DNA of 64,000 bases from JBCCEJ01 sp039030335 (lineage in GTDB: Bacteria > Pseudomonadota > Gammaproteobacteria > HK1): NCBI GenBank assembly GCA_039030335.1, contig JBCCEJ010000007.1, positions 59,703-123,702 on the forward strand. Direction: 5' to 3'. Under the pieces are notes generated by a model, which worked only from the letters and a program-made list of their open reading frames with translations, was not told the origin of the DNA and searched no databases. The position numbers and the translations under genes were made by a program. Shown here one piece after another: positions 35,052 to 43,216 of this stretch; the first letter of the stretch is position 1; each line of letters begins with the position of its first letter.

Positions 35052-35909
35052 TCAGGTCTTCGCGTTACCGCGTGCGTAGCCGTGATTGTTGAAGAAGCGC
35101 TCGCATGCCTCGGCGTGAAAAGCGATTGCGTCAGGGTCGGCGTTGGCCTTGGGCACGGGCTCGGGGTCGAAGTGCCCATACCGGTCTTCGCCGCAGGCGA
35201 GCGTTGCGCTGACACGCGTTCGCCCACGATATCTCACGCGGGTTGGTACGTACGAAATACCAATACCGATCCGCCGGTGGCCCGACGTATTGGGACCGGA
35301 ACTGTGCACCAGATAAGTGTCGTGCAGCGACATCTGTCCGGCCTGCAGTTCGAGCGCGACGGCCCCGCTTTTGTCGACGCTCTCAGCGAGCGTCTGGCCG
35401 TTGGACAGCAGATTGGCCGGGTCGGGACGCGTACCATGCTCGATCTGTCCCCGGCGATGCGTCCCGGGAATGACCTCAACACATCCGCTGTCGAGGCGGC
35501 TGGGTGTGAGTGCTACCCAGGCGGTGACATGCTCCGCGGGATCCAGGTAGAAGTACGTCGCATCCTGATGCCATGACACGAAGCTGTCATCGCCTGGCTC
35601 CTTGAGCCAGCAGGTGACGTGATAGACGAGCAGGTCATCGCCGAAGATGGCGCGCACGGGCTTCAGCACCGCGTCGTGCCGGGCGAGTTCATTCAGCCAC
35701 GGAAACAGCAGGTGGCTCTTGGCCCGGTACTGACCCGGCAACTTGCCGAGGGTTGCGCCCGCGTGCTGCTCAAAGGACTCGAGTTCCGCGCGAAGTCCGT
35801 CCGCGGCGTCCGCACCGATGCCCGGCAGCGGGCAGATGAACCCGTCCCGCGAGTAGCGCCCGGCGAGATCCGCGGCGTCCCCTGACTGGTCCGTCGAAGT
35901 AACTGGCAC
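35052..35909 (-). CDS. Phytanoyl-CoA dioxygenase-family oxygenase
   Basis: A 285-residue Fe(II)/2-oxoglutarate dioxygenase of the PhyH family. Iron ligands appear as the HxD in VSWHQDATYF and the distal His in LHDTYLVHSSGPN, and the 2-oxoglutarate Arg follows in GHRRIGIGISY. Family members hydroxylate fatty acyl-CoA, ectoine and many natural products. It is the middle gene of the cupin-PhyH-ThDP operon (55 bases before the ThDP gene's start, 27 after the cupin's stop), so it probably acts in the same pathway. Confidence 0.85.
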   Translation of the reverse strand: MPVTSTDQSGDAADLAGRYSRDGFICPLPGIGADAADGLRAELESFEQHAGATLGKLPGQYRAKSHLLFPWLNELARHDAVLKPVRAIFGDDLLVYHVTCWLKEPGDDSFVSWHQDATYFYLDPAEHVTAWVALTPSRLDSGCVEVIPGTHRRGQIEHGTRPDPANLLSNGQTLAESVDKSGAVALELQAGQMSLHDTYLVHSSGPNTSGHRRIGIGISYVPTRVRYRGRTRVSATLACGEDRYGHFDPEPVPKANADPDAIAFHAEACERFFNNHGYARGNAKT

Positions 35910-35936
35910 AGCTGATCCGAAGCCTGGCGTTGACCG

Positions 35937-36518
35937 TCAGCAGGCGATCGCGGTTACGCCTGCGCGAGCGGCCTGAATCTCCTCCCAACGCACGTTCGAC
36001 TCCTCGAACATCCGCAACGCACCTTCCACCGAATACGGTTGTTCTTCGAGCGTGTCCGGAGTCCACTCGCTGCGCGGTGTCTCGAAGAAGTTGCCGCCGT
36101 ACACGTGCAGCGCACCGGTCAGCTGCTGCAATGGATTCTTGACCGAGTGGATGGCGTTCTTGCCCAGCCGGGCGACGTGTCTGGGTTCCAGCACACGGAG
36201 ACCGTGGCGTACCAGTTCACCCTCTTCGCGCTGGTAGAACGTGTTGTCTTCACGGCCGCAATAGAGGCCGATGCAGGCCCACATTTCGTGGTTGTGCGGG
36301 TAGAGTTCCATGCCCGGGCCCCAGACCAGGTTCAGGATCGTCAGGTCGTCGGCGACGTGGATGCGATTGATGCCGGCTTTCTGCGGCTCACCGATCGCCG
36401 CGAGCAGAGCGGACGGGTCTTCAACCGCCTTCGTGACCAGTTCCTGAATCTGATCGCGGCTGTCTTCCTGTTTGATAGCGACTTTACAGTCTTCTACGAA
36501 TCTCTCGAAATCGAGCAT
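35937..36518 (-). CDS. Cupin, cysteine-dioxygenase-like
   Basis: A 193-residue cupin. The metal site is YPHNHEMWACIGLYCGREDNTFY with the two His and Glu, and the second cupin motif is HSVKNPLQQLTGALHVYGGNFF. This pattern is that of cysteine dioxygenase-like thiol dioxygenases or related cupins. The Tyr of the Cys-Tyr cofactor is not certain from the sequence. GGAG lies 9 bases before the ATG at 36518. It is the first gene of the minus-strand operon and divergent from the phosphatase-like gene. Confidence 0.75.
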   Translation of the reverse strand: MLDFERFVEDCKVAIKQEDSRDQIQELVTKAVEDPSALLAAIGEPQKAGINRIHVADDLTILNLVWGPGMELYPHNHEMWACIGLYCGREDNTFYQREEGELVRHGLRVLEPRHVARLGKNAIHSVKNPLQQLTGALHVYGGNFFETPRSEWTPDTLEEQPYSVEGALRMFEESNVRWEEIQAARAGVTAIAC

Positions 36519-36715
36519 GGCTTCAACTCCGGACGCTCAGTTAAACGTCCCTACCCTACCACGGCGACGAATATGGGTAAGCCCAATTGCAACGATTTCG
36601 TGGCCGACCGCGCGCCGGCGTCGTCGGGCTCACGCGCAGGTGGCTTCGTTTGCGACAACAGCGCAAAAGTCCGACCATGCCGGAGTCGTTCCTTGTGCAT
36701 GTGTGTAACCGTCCG

Positions 36716-37930
36716 ATGACCGGGTCAACTGAGGTTCATCTGCCCGATTACGATGGCCGCAGTATCGTCAATCTGATGGCTTCTCTGGCCATCGGTCTGG
36801 ACGCCGCGCCGGGCCGGTATCGTGCTGCGCGATTGCTAAGGGCAGAAGAGGTTGCGGCCGCCCGGCACGTCGTACTGATCGTCGTCGATGGTCTTGGTTA
36901 CGAATTTCTTCAGACCCACAGTGCACTGGCGCCCAATCTCATGCGACACCTTCGCGGCGCGCTCACGTCGGTGTTTCCATCGACCACGGCCGCCGGAGTC
37001 GGGTCGTTCATGACCGGTATGGCGCCGGTGGAACACGGACTGACCGGTTGGCACGTCTACCTCCAGCAGCTCGATGCGATCGTTGCAGTGCTGCCTGGTT
37101 TCGGACGTGGCGGCCCGATGTACTACCGCGATAGCAGCGACGTGCACGCGTTGCTGTCGCCGCGTCCGTTCGTCGACCGCCTGCCGGTGCGAACGCGGCT
37201 GGTATCGCCGCGTCCCATCGCGAACTCACCTTTCAATACAGCTCTTCGTGGTACCGCGGAGCTTTCGATCTACGACGACCTCCGGCAGATGTTCGAACTG
37301 ACGCTCGCGGCGGTGCAAGGCGCCTCCCGGAGCTATGTTTACAGTTACTGGCCAGATCTCGATTCGACCGCGCACCGTTTCGGCATGGGCGGCGACGAAA
37401 CCCTCGAGCTGCTGGTCGATCTGGACCGGCGCTTTGGTGAGTTCGCGGAGGTCGCCCGGAGCAAAGACGCTCTGATCGTGCTCACCGCCGACCACGGTCA
37501 TATCAACACGGGCGCGGAAGTTACGATGACGATGAACGAGCATCCGGAGATTCAGCGTACCTTCTCACGCGCTCTCAGCGGGGAGCCCCGGGCCGCGTAC
37601 GCGGCGGTTGTGCCAGAGGCGCGCGCCGGTTTTGCCGGGCGGATCGCCCGCGAGCTTGACGCCGCCCTGACCGTCGTACCGAGTCGCGACGCTTACGCGG
37701 AAGGCTGGTTCGGGCCTGGCCCCGCCCATGCCGAGCTGTTGAACCGGATCGGTGACTTCATCCTGCTGCCAGCACACAACGCGATGGTTCGCGACTGGGT
37801 GCCGGGTGAGAAGCCGTTTCCGCTGGCAAGTGCTCACGGCGGCTTGAGCAGCGCCGAGATGTACGTGCCCGTCATCTGCACAGGCGGCGACGCCACGTTT
37901 GTGCCGGGTGACGGGGCCTCGGCCAGATGA
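36716..37930 (+). CDS. Alkaline phosphatase superfamily hydrolase
   Basis: A 404-residue metal-dependent hydrolase. The first metal Asp is in LIVVDGLGYEF, the nucleophile Thr is in SVFPSTTAAGVGSFMTGMAP, and later metal ligands are in HRFGMGGDE and LTADHGHINTG. It belongs to the nucleotide pyrophosphatase/phosphodiesterase branch. The first clear homology (LPDYDGRSIVNLMASL) begins just after the ATG at 36716; an in-frame ATG at 36677 is an alternative and ribosome sites are poor for both. It overlaps greB by 4 bases (ATGA), which is an unusual partnership. Confidence 0.85.
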   Translation: MTGSTEVHLPDYDGRSIVNLMASLAIGLDAAPGRYRAARLLRAEEVAAARHVVLIVVDGLGYEFLQTHSALAPNLMRHLRGALTSVFPSTTAAGVGSFMTGMAPVEHGLTGWHVYLQQLDAIVAVLPGFGRGGPMYYRDSSDVHALLSPRPFVDRLPVRTRLVSPRPIANSPFNTALRGTAELSIYDDLRQMFELTLAAVQGASRSYVYSYWPDLDSTAHRFGMGGDETLELLVDLDRRFGEFAEVARSKDALIVLTADHGHINTGAEVTMTMNEHPEIQRTFSRALSGEPRAAYAAVVPEARAGFAGRIARELDAALTVVPSRDAYAEGWFGPGPAHAELLNRIGDFILLPAHNAMVRDWVPGEKPFPLASAHGGLSSAEMYVPVICTGGDATFVPGDGASAR

Positions 37931-38415
37931 GCGGGTCGGCGCCGGGAAAGCGTTCGCCCTACATTACGCCCGTTGGGTTCGCCGCGTTGGAAGCTGAAGC
38001 CGACGACCTGTGGAAACGCCGCCGCGAGGTCGTCAAGCATCTGTCGGCAGCTGCCGCGGAGGGTGACCGGTCGGAGAACGCGGAGTACATCTACCGCAAG
38101 AAGCAGTTGCGCGAGATGGACCGGCGCATCCGGTATCTGCAAAAGCGTCTGCCAGAGCTTGAAGTGGTGCGGCGTGACGGCAATGCCGCCGTCGACAAAG
38201 TCTACTTCGGCGCTGCCGTCACGCTGGAAGATGAGCAAGGGGACAAGGTTGTTTATCGGATCGTCGGTTCGGACGAATTCAATCCCGGGCATGGCTGGAT
38301 AAGCATTGACTCTCCGGTCGCGCGCGCGTTGCTGGGTCGTGTGCTGGAAGACGAAGTGAGCGTGCGGACACCGGGTGGCGACCGGCTTTACTGGGTTGTC
38401 GATATCACCTACTGA
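37927..38415 (+). CDS. greB: Transcript cleavage factor GreB
   Basis: A 162-residue Gre factor that stimulates RNA polymerase to cleave backtracked transcripts. The acidic tip of the coiled coil is EGDRSENAEYIYRKKQLREMDRRIRYLQ, closely matching GreB, and the C-terminal FKBP-like domain (VDKVYFGAAVTLEDEQGD, ending VDITY) is complete. It starts with ATGA inside the phosphatase stop, so it is translationally coupled to that gene. Confidence 0.95.
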   Translation: MSGSAPGKRSPYITPVGFAALEAEADDLWKRRREVVKHLSAAAAEGDRSENAEYIYRKKQLREMDRRIRYLQKRLPELEVVRRDGNAAVDKVYFGAAVTLEDEQGDKVVYRIVGSDEFNPGHGWISIDSPVARALLGRVLEDEVSVRTPGGDRLYWVVDITY

Positions 38416-38598
38416 GGTTGATGGCGGCACGATGGCTCCACTCAGGCTCGGCGCCTGCCACCTGCCTGTCCCCGGGCGCCGGCGCGCTCTGCCGCGTCCG
38501 CTGAGTTCCCGCTGCCGTTTCCAGACCCTTGTGGGCTGCGATACTCTGACTGTCTTCGCGCCGCTGCCGGCGCACCATCTATTCTGCCGAGGTGAGGC

Positions 38599-39750
38599 AT
38601 GCGCCCAGAAACATCCCAGTGGATGAGCGAGGAACACCTGCTGCTTCGCGACAGCGTCCGCAAGTTCCTCGGGCAGGAACTGGTGCCGAACATCGAGCGC
38701 TGGCGCAAGGCGGGCGTCGTCGATCAGGCCTTTTGGGAAAAAGCTGGCGAGGCCGGGCTGCTCGCAGCCTCAATTCCTGAGTCCTATGGCGGCGCGGGCG
38801 GCTCCAATGCGCTGGATGCCGTCATCATGTACGAGCAGGCGCTGACCGGCGATACGGCCTGGGGATTCAGCGTGCACAACATCGTGACGCACTACGTCGT
38901 CGGCTGCGGTACCGACGAGCAAAAGGCGCGCTGGTTGCCGAAACTCGCGAGCGGAGAATGGGTTGGCGCCATAGCGATGAGCGAGCCGGGCACCGGGTCT
39001 GACCTGCAGGCGGTGCGAACCAACGCCCGCATCGACGGCGATGAACTCGTCATCAACGGCTCGAAGACTTTTATTACGAATGGCCAGAACGGACGCCTGG
39101 TACTGGTCGTCACGAAGACTGGTCCCGGAGAGGGCGCGCGCGGTATCTCACTGGTTGCGGTAGAGACTGAGCATACCGAGGGGTTCATCCGGGGGCGGAT
39201 GCTCGACAAACTGGGTCTTAAAGGGCAGGACACCTCGGAGCTTTTCTTCGAAGAGATGCGCGTCCCGAAGGCCAATGTGCTGGGCGGCGAGATGGGTCGG
39301 GGTTTCTACCAGCTGATGCAGCAATTGCCTTGGGAACGCCTCATCATCGGCATCATGGCGGTAGGGGCGAGCGATTACGCGATCGAACAGACCGTCGAGT
39401 ACGCGAAGCATCGCAAAGCCTTCAGTCAGCGGGTCATGGATTTTCAGAACACGCGCTTCAAGCTCGCCGAGGCCAAGACGAAACTCGAGGTCACGCGCGC
39501 GTTCATCGACCAGTGCATCACGCAACACGAAGCCGGCAAGCTGGACGCGGCAACCGGCTCGATGGCGAAACTCTGGGGTTCAGAGATGCAAGGAGAGATC
39601 ATCGACGAGTGCCTGCAGCTGCACGGCGGATACGGCTTCATGTCGGAGTATCCGATCTCTCACCTCTACGCTGATGCGCGCGTGCAGAGAATCTACGGCG
39701 GCACCAATGAGATCATGAAGGAACTGATCGCGCGCGACCTGGACGACTGA
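38599..39750 (+). CDS. Acyl-CoA dehydrogenase (LCAD/IVD type)
   Basis: A 383-residue acyl-CoA dehydrogenase. AIAMSEPGTGSDLQAVRT and INGSKTFITNGQN are the flavin loops. The C-terminal segment reads RIYGGTNEIMKELIARDL with Gly in place of the MCAD-type Glu, and the catalytic Glu is instead in LPWERLIIG, as in isovaleryl- and long-chain enzymes. GAGGTGAGGC precedes the ATG at 38599. It is monocistronic and convergent with the next gene; the substrate is unknown. Confidence 0.92.
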   Translation: MRPETSQWMSEEHLLLRDSVRKFLGQELVPNIERWRKAGVVDQAFWEKAGEAGLLAASIPESYGGAGGSNALDAVIMYEQALTGDTAWGFSVHNIVTHYVVGCGTDEQKARWLPKLASGEWVGAIAMSEPGTGSDLQAVRTNARIDGDELVINGSKTFITNGQNGRLVLVVTKTGPGEGARGISLVAVETEHTEGFIRGRMLDKLGLKGQDTSELFFEEMRVPKANVLGGEMGRGFYQLMQQLPWERLIIGIMAVGASDYAIEQTVEYAKHRKAFSQRVMDFQNTRFKLAEAKTKLEVTRAFIDQCITQHEAGKLDAATGSMAKLWGSEMQGEIIDECLQLHGGYGFMSEYPISHLYADARVQRIYGGTNEIMKELIARDLDD

Positions 39751-39774
39751 TTCCGCGCGCGGGCTCCGCGCTGC

Positions 39775-40182
39775 TCAGGCGGCTTCTGCCAGCGGCAGCG
39801 GTGCCGGCTCGATGACGCTATAGAAAGCGCCCGTCGGGTCGAGCTGAACCTGGTCGGCCCACCCGAGCGGCGTGTGGTCGTCGCGGTCGACGAAGGCATC
39901 GAAGCGATGTGCGTCGTAGAACAGCGCGCGCCCTTCAAACTCGCCCAGCTCGCGCCGTTCATCGACGCTAACGAAGTCGATGAGAATGCCGATCGCATAA
40001 GCGTGCACGTTCTTACGGCCAGTCTTCAGCATACGCGCACGTCCGCTGGGACGAACCAGCAGCTCGACGTCATCCAGGCGCACCGCGCTCGCAGACGCGC
40101 GCACGAGTCCATCTTGCATGATGCTGTAACAGCCGCGCTTCCAGTTGCGGAAAACGCGCACCGGCCGTGAGGTGTCGATCAT
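39775..40182 (-). CDS. Conserved protein of unknown function (135 residues)
   Basis: A 135-residue protein that I recognise only as a conserved proteobacterial hypothetical. Its N-terminal half reads VRVFRNWKRGCYSIMQDGLVRASA, followed by a basic middle (LVRPSGRARMLKTGRKNVHAYAIG). The C-terminal half is acidic and mentions no catalytic motif. It has its own sigma-70 promoter upstream (40251-40278). The tail ends PLPLAEAA. Similar proteins are often found near mobile or accessory DNA, but nothing mobile is visible here. Confidence 0.65.
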   Translation of the reverse strand: MIDTSRPVRVFRNWKRGCYSIMQDGLVRASASAVRLDDVELLVRPSGRARMLKTGRKNVHAYAIGILIDFVSVDERRELGEFEGRALFYDAHRFDAFVDRDDHTPLGWADQVQLDPTGAFYSVIEPAPLPLAEAA

Positions 40183-40250
40183 CGATACCGTCGTGGGCCC
40201 TGTTGGGCCGAGTTTGGAAATTCGAGGGGCGTGCCAGAGAAGGCGCGCGC

Positions 40251-40278
40251 ATTATATAAGTTGAGGTGTGCTTTGCAA
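40251..40278 (-). promoter_or_regulatory. Sigma-70 promoter of the 135-residue protein
   Basis: On the minus strand TTGCAA (40273-40278) and a perfect TATAAT (40251-40256) are separated by 16 bases. A transcript would start near 40244, giving a leader of about 60 bases containing a small GC hairpin. Confidence 0.6.
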
Positions 40279-40465
40279 CCCTTTGATGAACCTTGGGTTA
40301 AATGCACATCAGAAGCGATCTGGAACGTAGACCGTCCAGTCCGCTTTGAGTTGGCTGACAGCCTTCGCGTCGTCTGGATGGGCTCCTCACCGCATGTCGC
40401 GATGGGCGTCCGTAGGGCCGGTGGGGTGATGTAGCATGCCCGGCGATCGACGTCGCCAGAAGGAC

Positions 40466-40491
40466 GAAGGCTGCCATTGACGGCAGCCTTC
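40466..40491. terminator. Terminator hairpin of the psp operon
   Basis: GAAGGCTGCC and GGCAGCCTTC form a perfect 10-bp stem with a 6-base loop, 15 bases after the pspC stop. On the minus strand it is followed by a moderately pyrimidine-rich GTCCTTCTGG. Confidence 0.55.
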
Positions 40492-40505
40492 TATTGAACC
40501 GCAAA

Positions 40506-40955
40506 TCAGCTCGCGCCATCCAGGTGGCGGAACTCCCGCTGCAGGCGGAATTCCTCGGAGCTCACGTACTGCTCGAGCGAGCCGGCGCGTTCCTCCAGAC
40601 GTTCGAATTCACGGCGCAAGGCCGGAAATTCAGGGACCGGATCGGCCATGACCGCTTCAGCGCTGGGGTCTGTTGGCGTGCGCGAACCAAAGGTCCACTG
40701 GTATGCCCGGCGAGCGCGGTCTGCCGCACCTTGCATGCGTGATTCGAACTCCGCCGGGTCGCGCACCCAGAACCACGCACCGAAGCCGATCAGAAGAGTC
40801 AGCAACGGGGCGAAAATGAAACCAAGCACGAAACCCGTGATGACAACTCCTTTGCCAACGCCGAAGCGTCGCGCCAGACCGCTGACGATGCCGTTGACTC
40901 CGCAGCCGCTCTTCGTGCGTGCGGGTCGGTGGTGGCGACGTCTCTTGTGACTCAT
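40506..40955 (-). CDS. pspC: Phage shock protein C
   Basis: A 149-residue membrane protein. The PspC domain is at the N-terminus: basic start, then GIVSGLARRFGVGKGVVIT and a membrane helix (FVLGFIFAPLLTLLIGFGAWFWV). A C-terminal coiled-coil region (LRREFERLEERAGSLEQYVSSEEFRLQREF) extends further than in E. coli PspC. The ATG at 40955 overlaps the pspB stop (ATGA) and has GGAG 6 bases before it. PspC relays inner-membrane stress to PspA and PspF. Confidence 0.88.
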   Translation of the reverse strand: MSHKRRRHHRPARTKSGCGVNGIVSGLARRFGVGKGVVITGFVLGFIFAPLLTLLIGFGAWFWVRDPAEFESRMQGAADRARRAYQWTFGSRTPTDPSAEAVMADPVPEFPALRREFERLEERAGSLEQYVSSEEFRLQREFRHLDGAS

Positions 40956-41200
40956 CGATTTCTCCATTCCGGTAGTTCCGCATCGAGCAGCCGTTCGAGC
41001 GCGTCGATGCGCGAGTTGAGCCGCTCCGCAACCTTCTGCAGACGGACCAGCTCCGCTTTGTCCACAGCGATCTGATCAGTGCCGATCTCGCCTGCCTCCA
41101 GGCGTTTCCATTGCGTCTTGTAGTGCAGTCGAAGCCACAACGGGCCGACGACGGCGATGAACACAATGACTGGCACGGCCAGGGCCCATGGAATACTCAC
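40952..41200 (-). CDS. pspB: Phage shock protein B
   Basis: An 82-residue single-span protein: N-terminal membrane helix (ALAVPVIVFIAVVGPLWLRLHY) followed by a cytoplasmic coiled coil with KAELVRLQKVAERLNSRIDALERLLDAE. Length and layout match PspB, which with PspC releases PspA from PspF. AAGGAG precedes the ATG. It lies 30 bases after the pspA stop. Confidence 0.92.
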   Translation of the reverse strand: MSIPWALAVPVIVFIAVVGPLWLRLHYKTQWKRLEAGEIGTDQIAVDKAELVRLQKVAERLNSRIDALERLLDAELPEWRNR

Positions 41201-41230
41201 ATTCGCTCCTTACCAGCAGAGCTGGTGTCG

Positions 41231-41896
41231 TTACTGGCGCTGCCGCACTTTGGCCTTCAGAGCTTCCAACTCGGCGCTGACCTGCTCCGCGGCCTCCAGA
41301 TCCTGAAACTCCTGCTCGAGTGTCTGGCTCTTGCCCAGTTCGAACACGTCGGCATCAGCTTCCAGCTCGTCGATACGCCGCTCCAGTGACTCGTAGCGGC
41401 TGAGCGCATCGTCGACCCGTGGGTCGTGCAGCGCGCGCTTGACCTTGACCCGGTCGCGGGCTGTCTGCATGCGCACTTCCAAGGCCTTCTTGCGCGCCTT
41501 GGCTTCTTCGAGTTTGGCCTGCAGCTTGGCAAGGTCCTGATCGTGCCGGCTGAGCGCCTCCGCTACCAGTTCCAACTCGCGCGTTACTACCACTGCCTGC
41601 TCACCGAGCTTGCTGCGCGCCACCAGAGCACCGCGAGCGAGATCCTCGCGGCCCTTCTCCAGCGCGAACTCCGCTTTGCTCTGCCATTCCTGCTGGGCGG
41701 CTGCAAGTCGGTCCGAGCGCCGCTCCAGGTCCTTCTTGTCCGCCAGGTGCCGCACCGTCTGCGAGCGTACCTCGACGAGCGTGTCTTCCATCTCCTGGAT
41801 CATCAGCCGCACCATCTTTTCAGGATCCTCAGCGCGCTCGATCAGTGCGTTCAGATTGGCGTTGATGATGTCGGTCAAGCGGGAAAAGATGCCCAT
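41231..41896 (-). CDS. pspA: Phage shock protein A
   Basis: A 221-residue coiled-coil peripheral membrane protein that binds PspF to inhibit it and assembles on damaged membrane. It begins MGIFSRLTDIINANLNALIERAEDPEKMVRL, the conserved PspA amphipathic start, and continues as heptad-rich coiled coil. The ATG at 41896 follows GAGGAAA; the frame stays open to 41950. It heads the psp operon behind a sigma-54 promoter. Confidence 0.95.
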   Translation of the reverse strand: MGIFSRLTDIINANLNALIERAEDPEKMVRLMIQEMEDTLVEVRSQTVRHLADKKDLERRSDRLAAAQQEWQSKAEFALEKGREDLARGALVARSKLGEQAVVVTRELELVAEALSRHDQDLAKLQAKLEEAKARKKALEVRMQTARDRVKVKRALHDPRVDDALSRYESLERRIDELEADADVFELGKSQTLEQEFQDLEAAEQVSAELEALKAKVRQRQ

Positions 41897-41943
41897 GATT
41901 CGCGTTTCCTCAACCTGTTGTCGTATGTGTTCACTGAGGACAT

Positions 41944-41959
41944 TGCACACGGCATGCCA
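41944..41959 (-). promoter_or_regulatory. Sigma-54 promoter of pspA
   Basis: On the minus strand TGGCATGCCGTGTGCA has GG and GC exactly 10 bases apart, the invariant -24/-12 elements of RpoN promoters. Transcription would start near 41933, about 37 bases before pspA. The pspF gene, its activator, begins about 110 bases away on the opposite strand, leaving room for upstream activator sites at 41960-42060. Confidence 0.8.
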
Positions 41960-42067
41960 ACTTTAAGTCATTGATTTTCCTCAGCTGGCGGGTCGAAGAA
42001 TGAACGATATTGATAATGGATTGTTGAAATTAGACAATTAGTGACGATTTACGTCATAGGCTGCCTC

Positions 42068-43189
42068 ATGGATCCGCTCGCCCCAATTCCTGGTGAAGAT
42101 CCAGCTTTCCTGGACGCGTTGGAGCACCTCGGGCGAGTGGCGCAGATCGAGCGCTCCTGCCTGGTCGTCGGCGAACGCGGGGCCGGGAAAGAACTCTTCG
42201 CAACCCGGCTTCACTACCTGTCGCCGCGCTGGGACCGCGCCGTTATCAAGGTCAACTGCGCCGCGCTCGCTGAAACGCTGTTGGAGTCCGAGCTGTTTGG
42301 TCATGAGGCGGGAGCGTTCACCGGCGCGACGCGCCGCCATCAAGGCTGCTTCGAACGTGCCGACGGGGGCACGCTCATCCTCGACGAAATTGCCTCGGCA
42401 TCGCTCGCCGTTCAGGAAAAACTCTTGCGCGTGGTCGAATACGGTGAGTTTCAGCGCGTGGGCGGCCGTGATGTGATCGACGTCGATGTGCGGGTTGTCG
42501 GCGCCAGCAATGTCGACCTGCCGACGGCCGCGGCGCGGGGAGAATTCCGGTGGGATCTGCTGGACCGTCTGGCCTTCGATGTCGTGACCATCCCGCCGCT
42601 ACGCGCCCGCCCCGCGGATATCCTCCCACTGGCTGAAGGATTTGCGATGGAAATGGTCAGAGCGCTCGGACGCGACCTGTTTCCCGGCTTCAGCGCCGCG
42701 GCCGCGCAGGCCCTCGAGCGGCACGCCTGGCCCGGAAATGTGCGTGAGTTGAAGAACGTGGTCGAGCGGGCCGTGTACCTGAGCGCGCCCGATGCAGAGT
42801 CTGTAGACGTCGAGGTTTTCGATCCGTTCGCGAGCCCGTGGCGCCCCACACGCGGGGCGACCGGTTCGGTGCCGGTCCAGTCGCCCGAGGGATTGGCCGA
42901 CGACCCACCAAGAGCTTCGCGTTCGGTCGCGCCGGACCGGCTGTCAGAGTCGCCCGCTGCTGGTCCAGTTTCCTTCTCCGGCTCCGGGCCCGTCGTTGGC
43001 GTGGAGGCGACTGACGATTTCACCGCATCGGTGGCCGCCTACGAACGTCTGCTGCTGACCAACGCACTTCGCGATGCGGCCTTCAACCGGCGCGTGGCTG
43101 CCGAACGTCTCGGGCTCGGCTATCAGCAATTGCGGCGCCTGCTGGTCAAGCACGCGCTCCGACCTGACGAGCTGACGTCTCCGAACTGA
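42068..43189 (+). CDS. pspF: Sigma-54-dependent activator PspF
   Basis: A 373-residue enhancer-binding protein without a receiver domain, as PspF always is. The AAA+ domain has GERGAGKE (Lys41), GAFTGA at 82-87 and GTLILDEI, and the C-terminal Fis-type helix-turn-helix is NRRVAAERLGLGYQQLRRLL. It aligns with E. coli PspF over its length except for a Pro/Ser-rich insert of about 65-70 residues (~250-318) between AAA+ and DNA-binding domains. The ATG at 42068 fits the family; the GTG at 42041 would add 9 residues. Confidence 0.93.
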   Translation: MDPLAPIPGEDPAFLDALEHLGRVAQIERSCLVVGERGAGKELFATRLHYLSPRWDRAVIKVNCAALAETLLESELFGHEAGAFTGATRRHQGCFERADGGTLILDEIASASLAVQEKLLRVVEYGEFQRVGGRDVIDVDVRVVGASNVDLPTAAARGEFRWDLLDRLAFDVVTIPPLRARPADILPLAEGFAMEMVRALGRDLFPGFSAAAAQALERHAWPGNVRELKNVVERAVYLSAPDAESVDVEVFDPFASPWRPTRGATGSVPVQSPEGLADDPPRASRSVAPDRLSESPAAGPVSFSGSGPVVGVEATDDFTASVAAYERLLLTNALRDAAFNRRVAAERLGLGYQQLRRLLVKHALRPDELTSPN

Positions 43190-43216
43190 CTAGCCGGGCA
43201 AAGCGTGATGACGGTA

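Larger units (their letters stand above)
40183..40505. other. 323-base intergenic region before the psp genes
   Basis: No gene is seen. The region holds the promoter of the 135-residue protein, a short GGCCC/GGGCC hairpin (40196-40209) in its leader, and a strong terminator hairpin (40466-40491) for the psp operon. The segment 40280-40460 shows no open frame or structure I can support. Confidence 0.6.
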
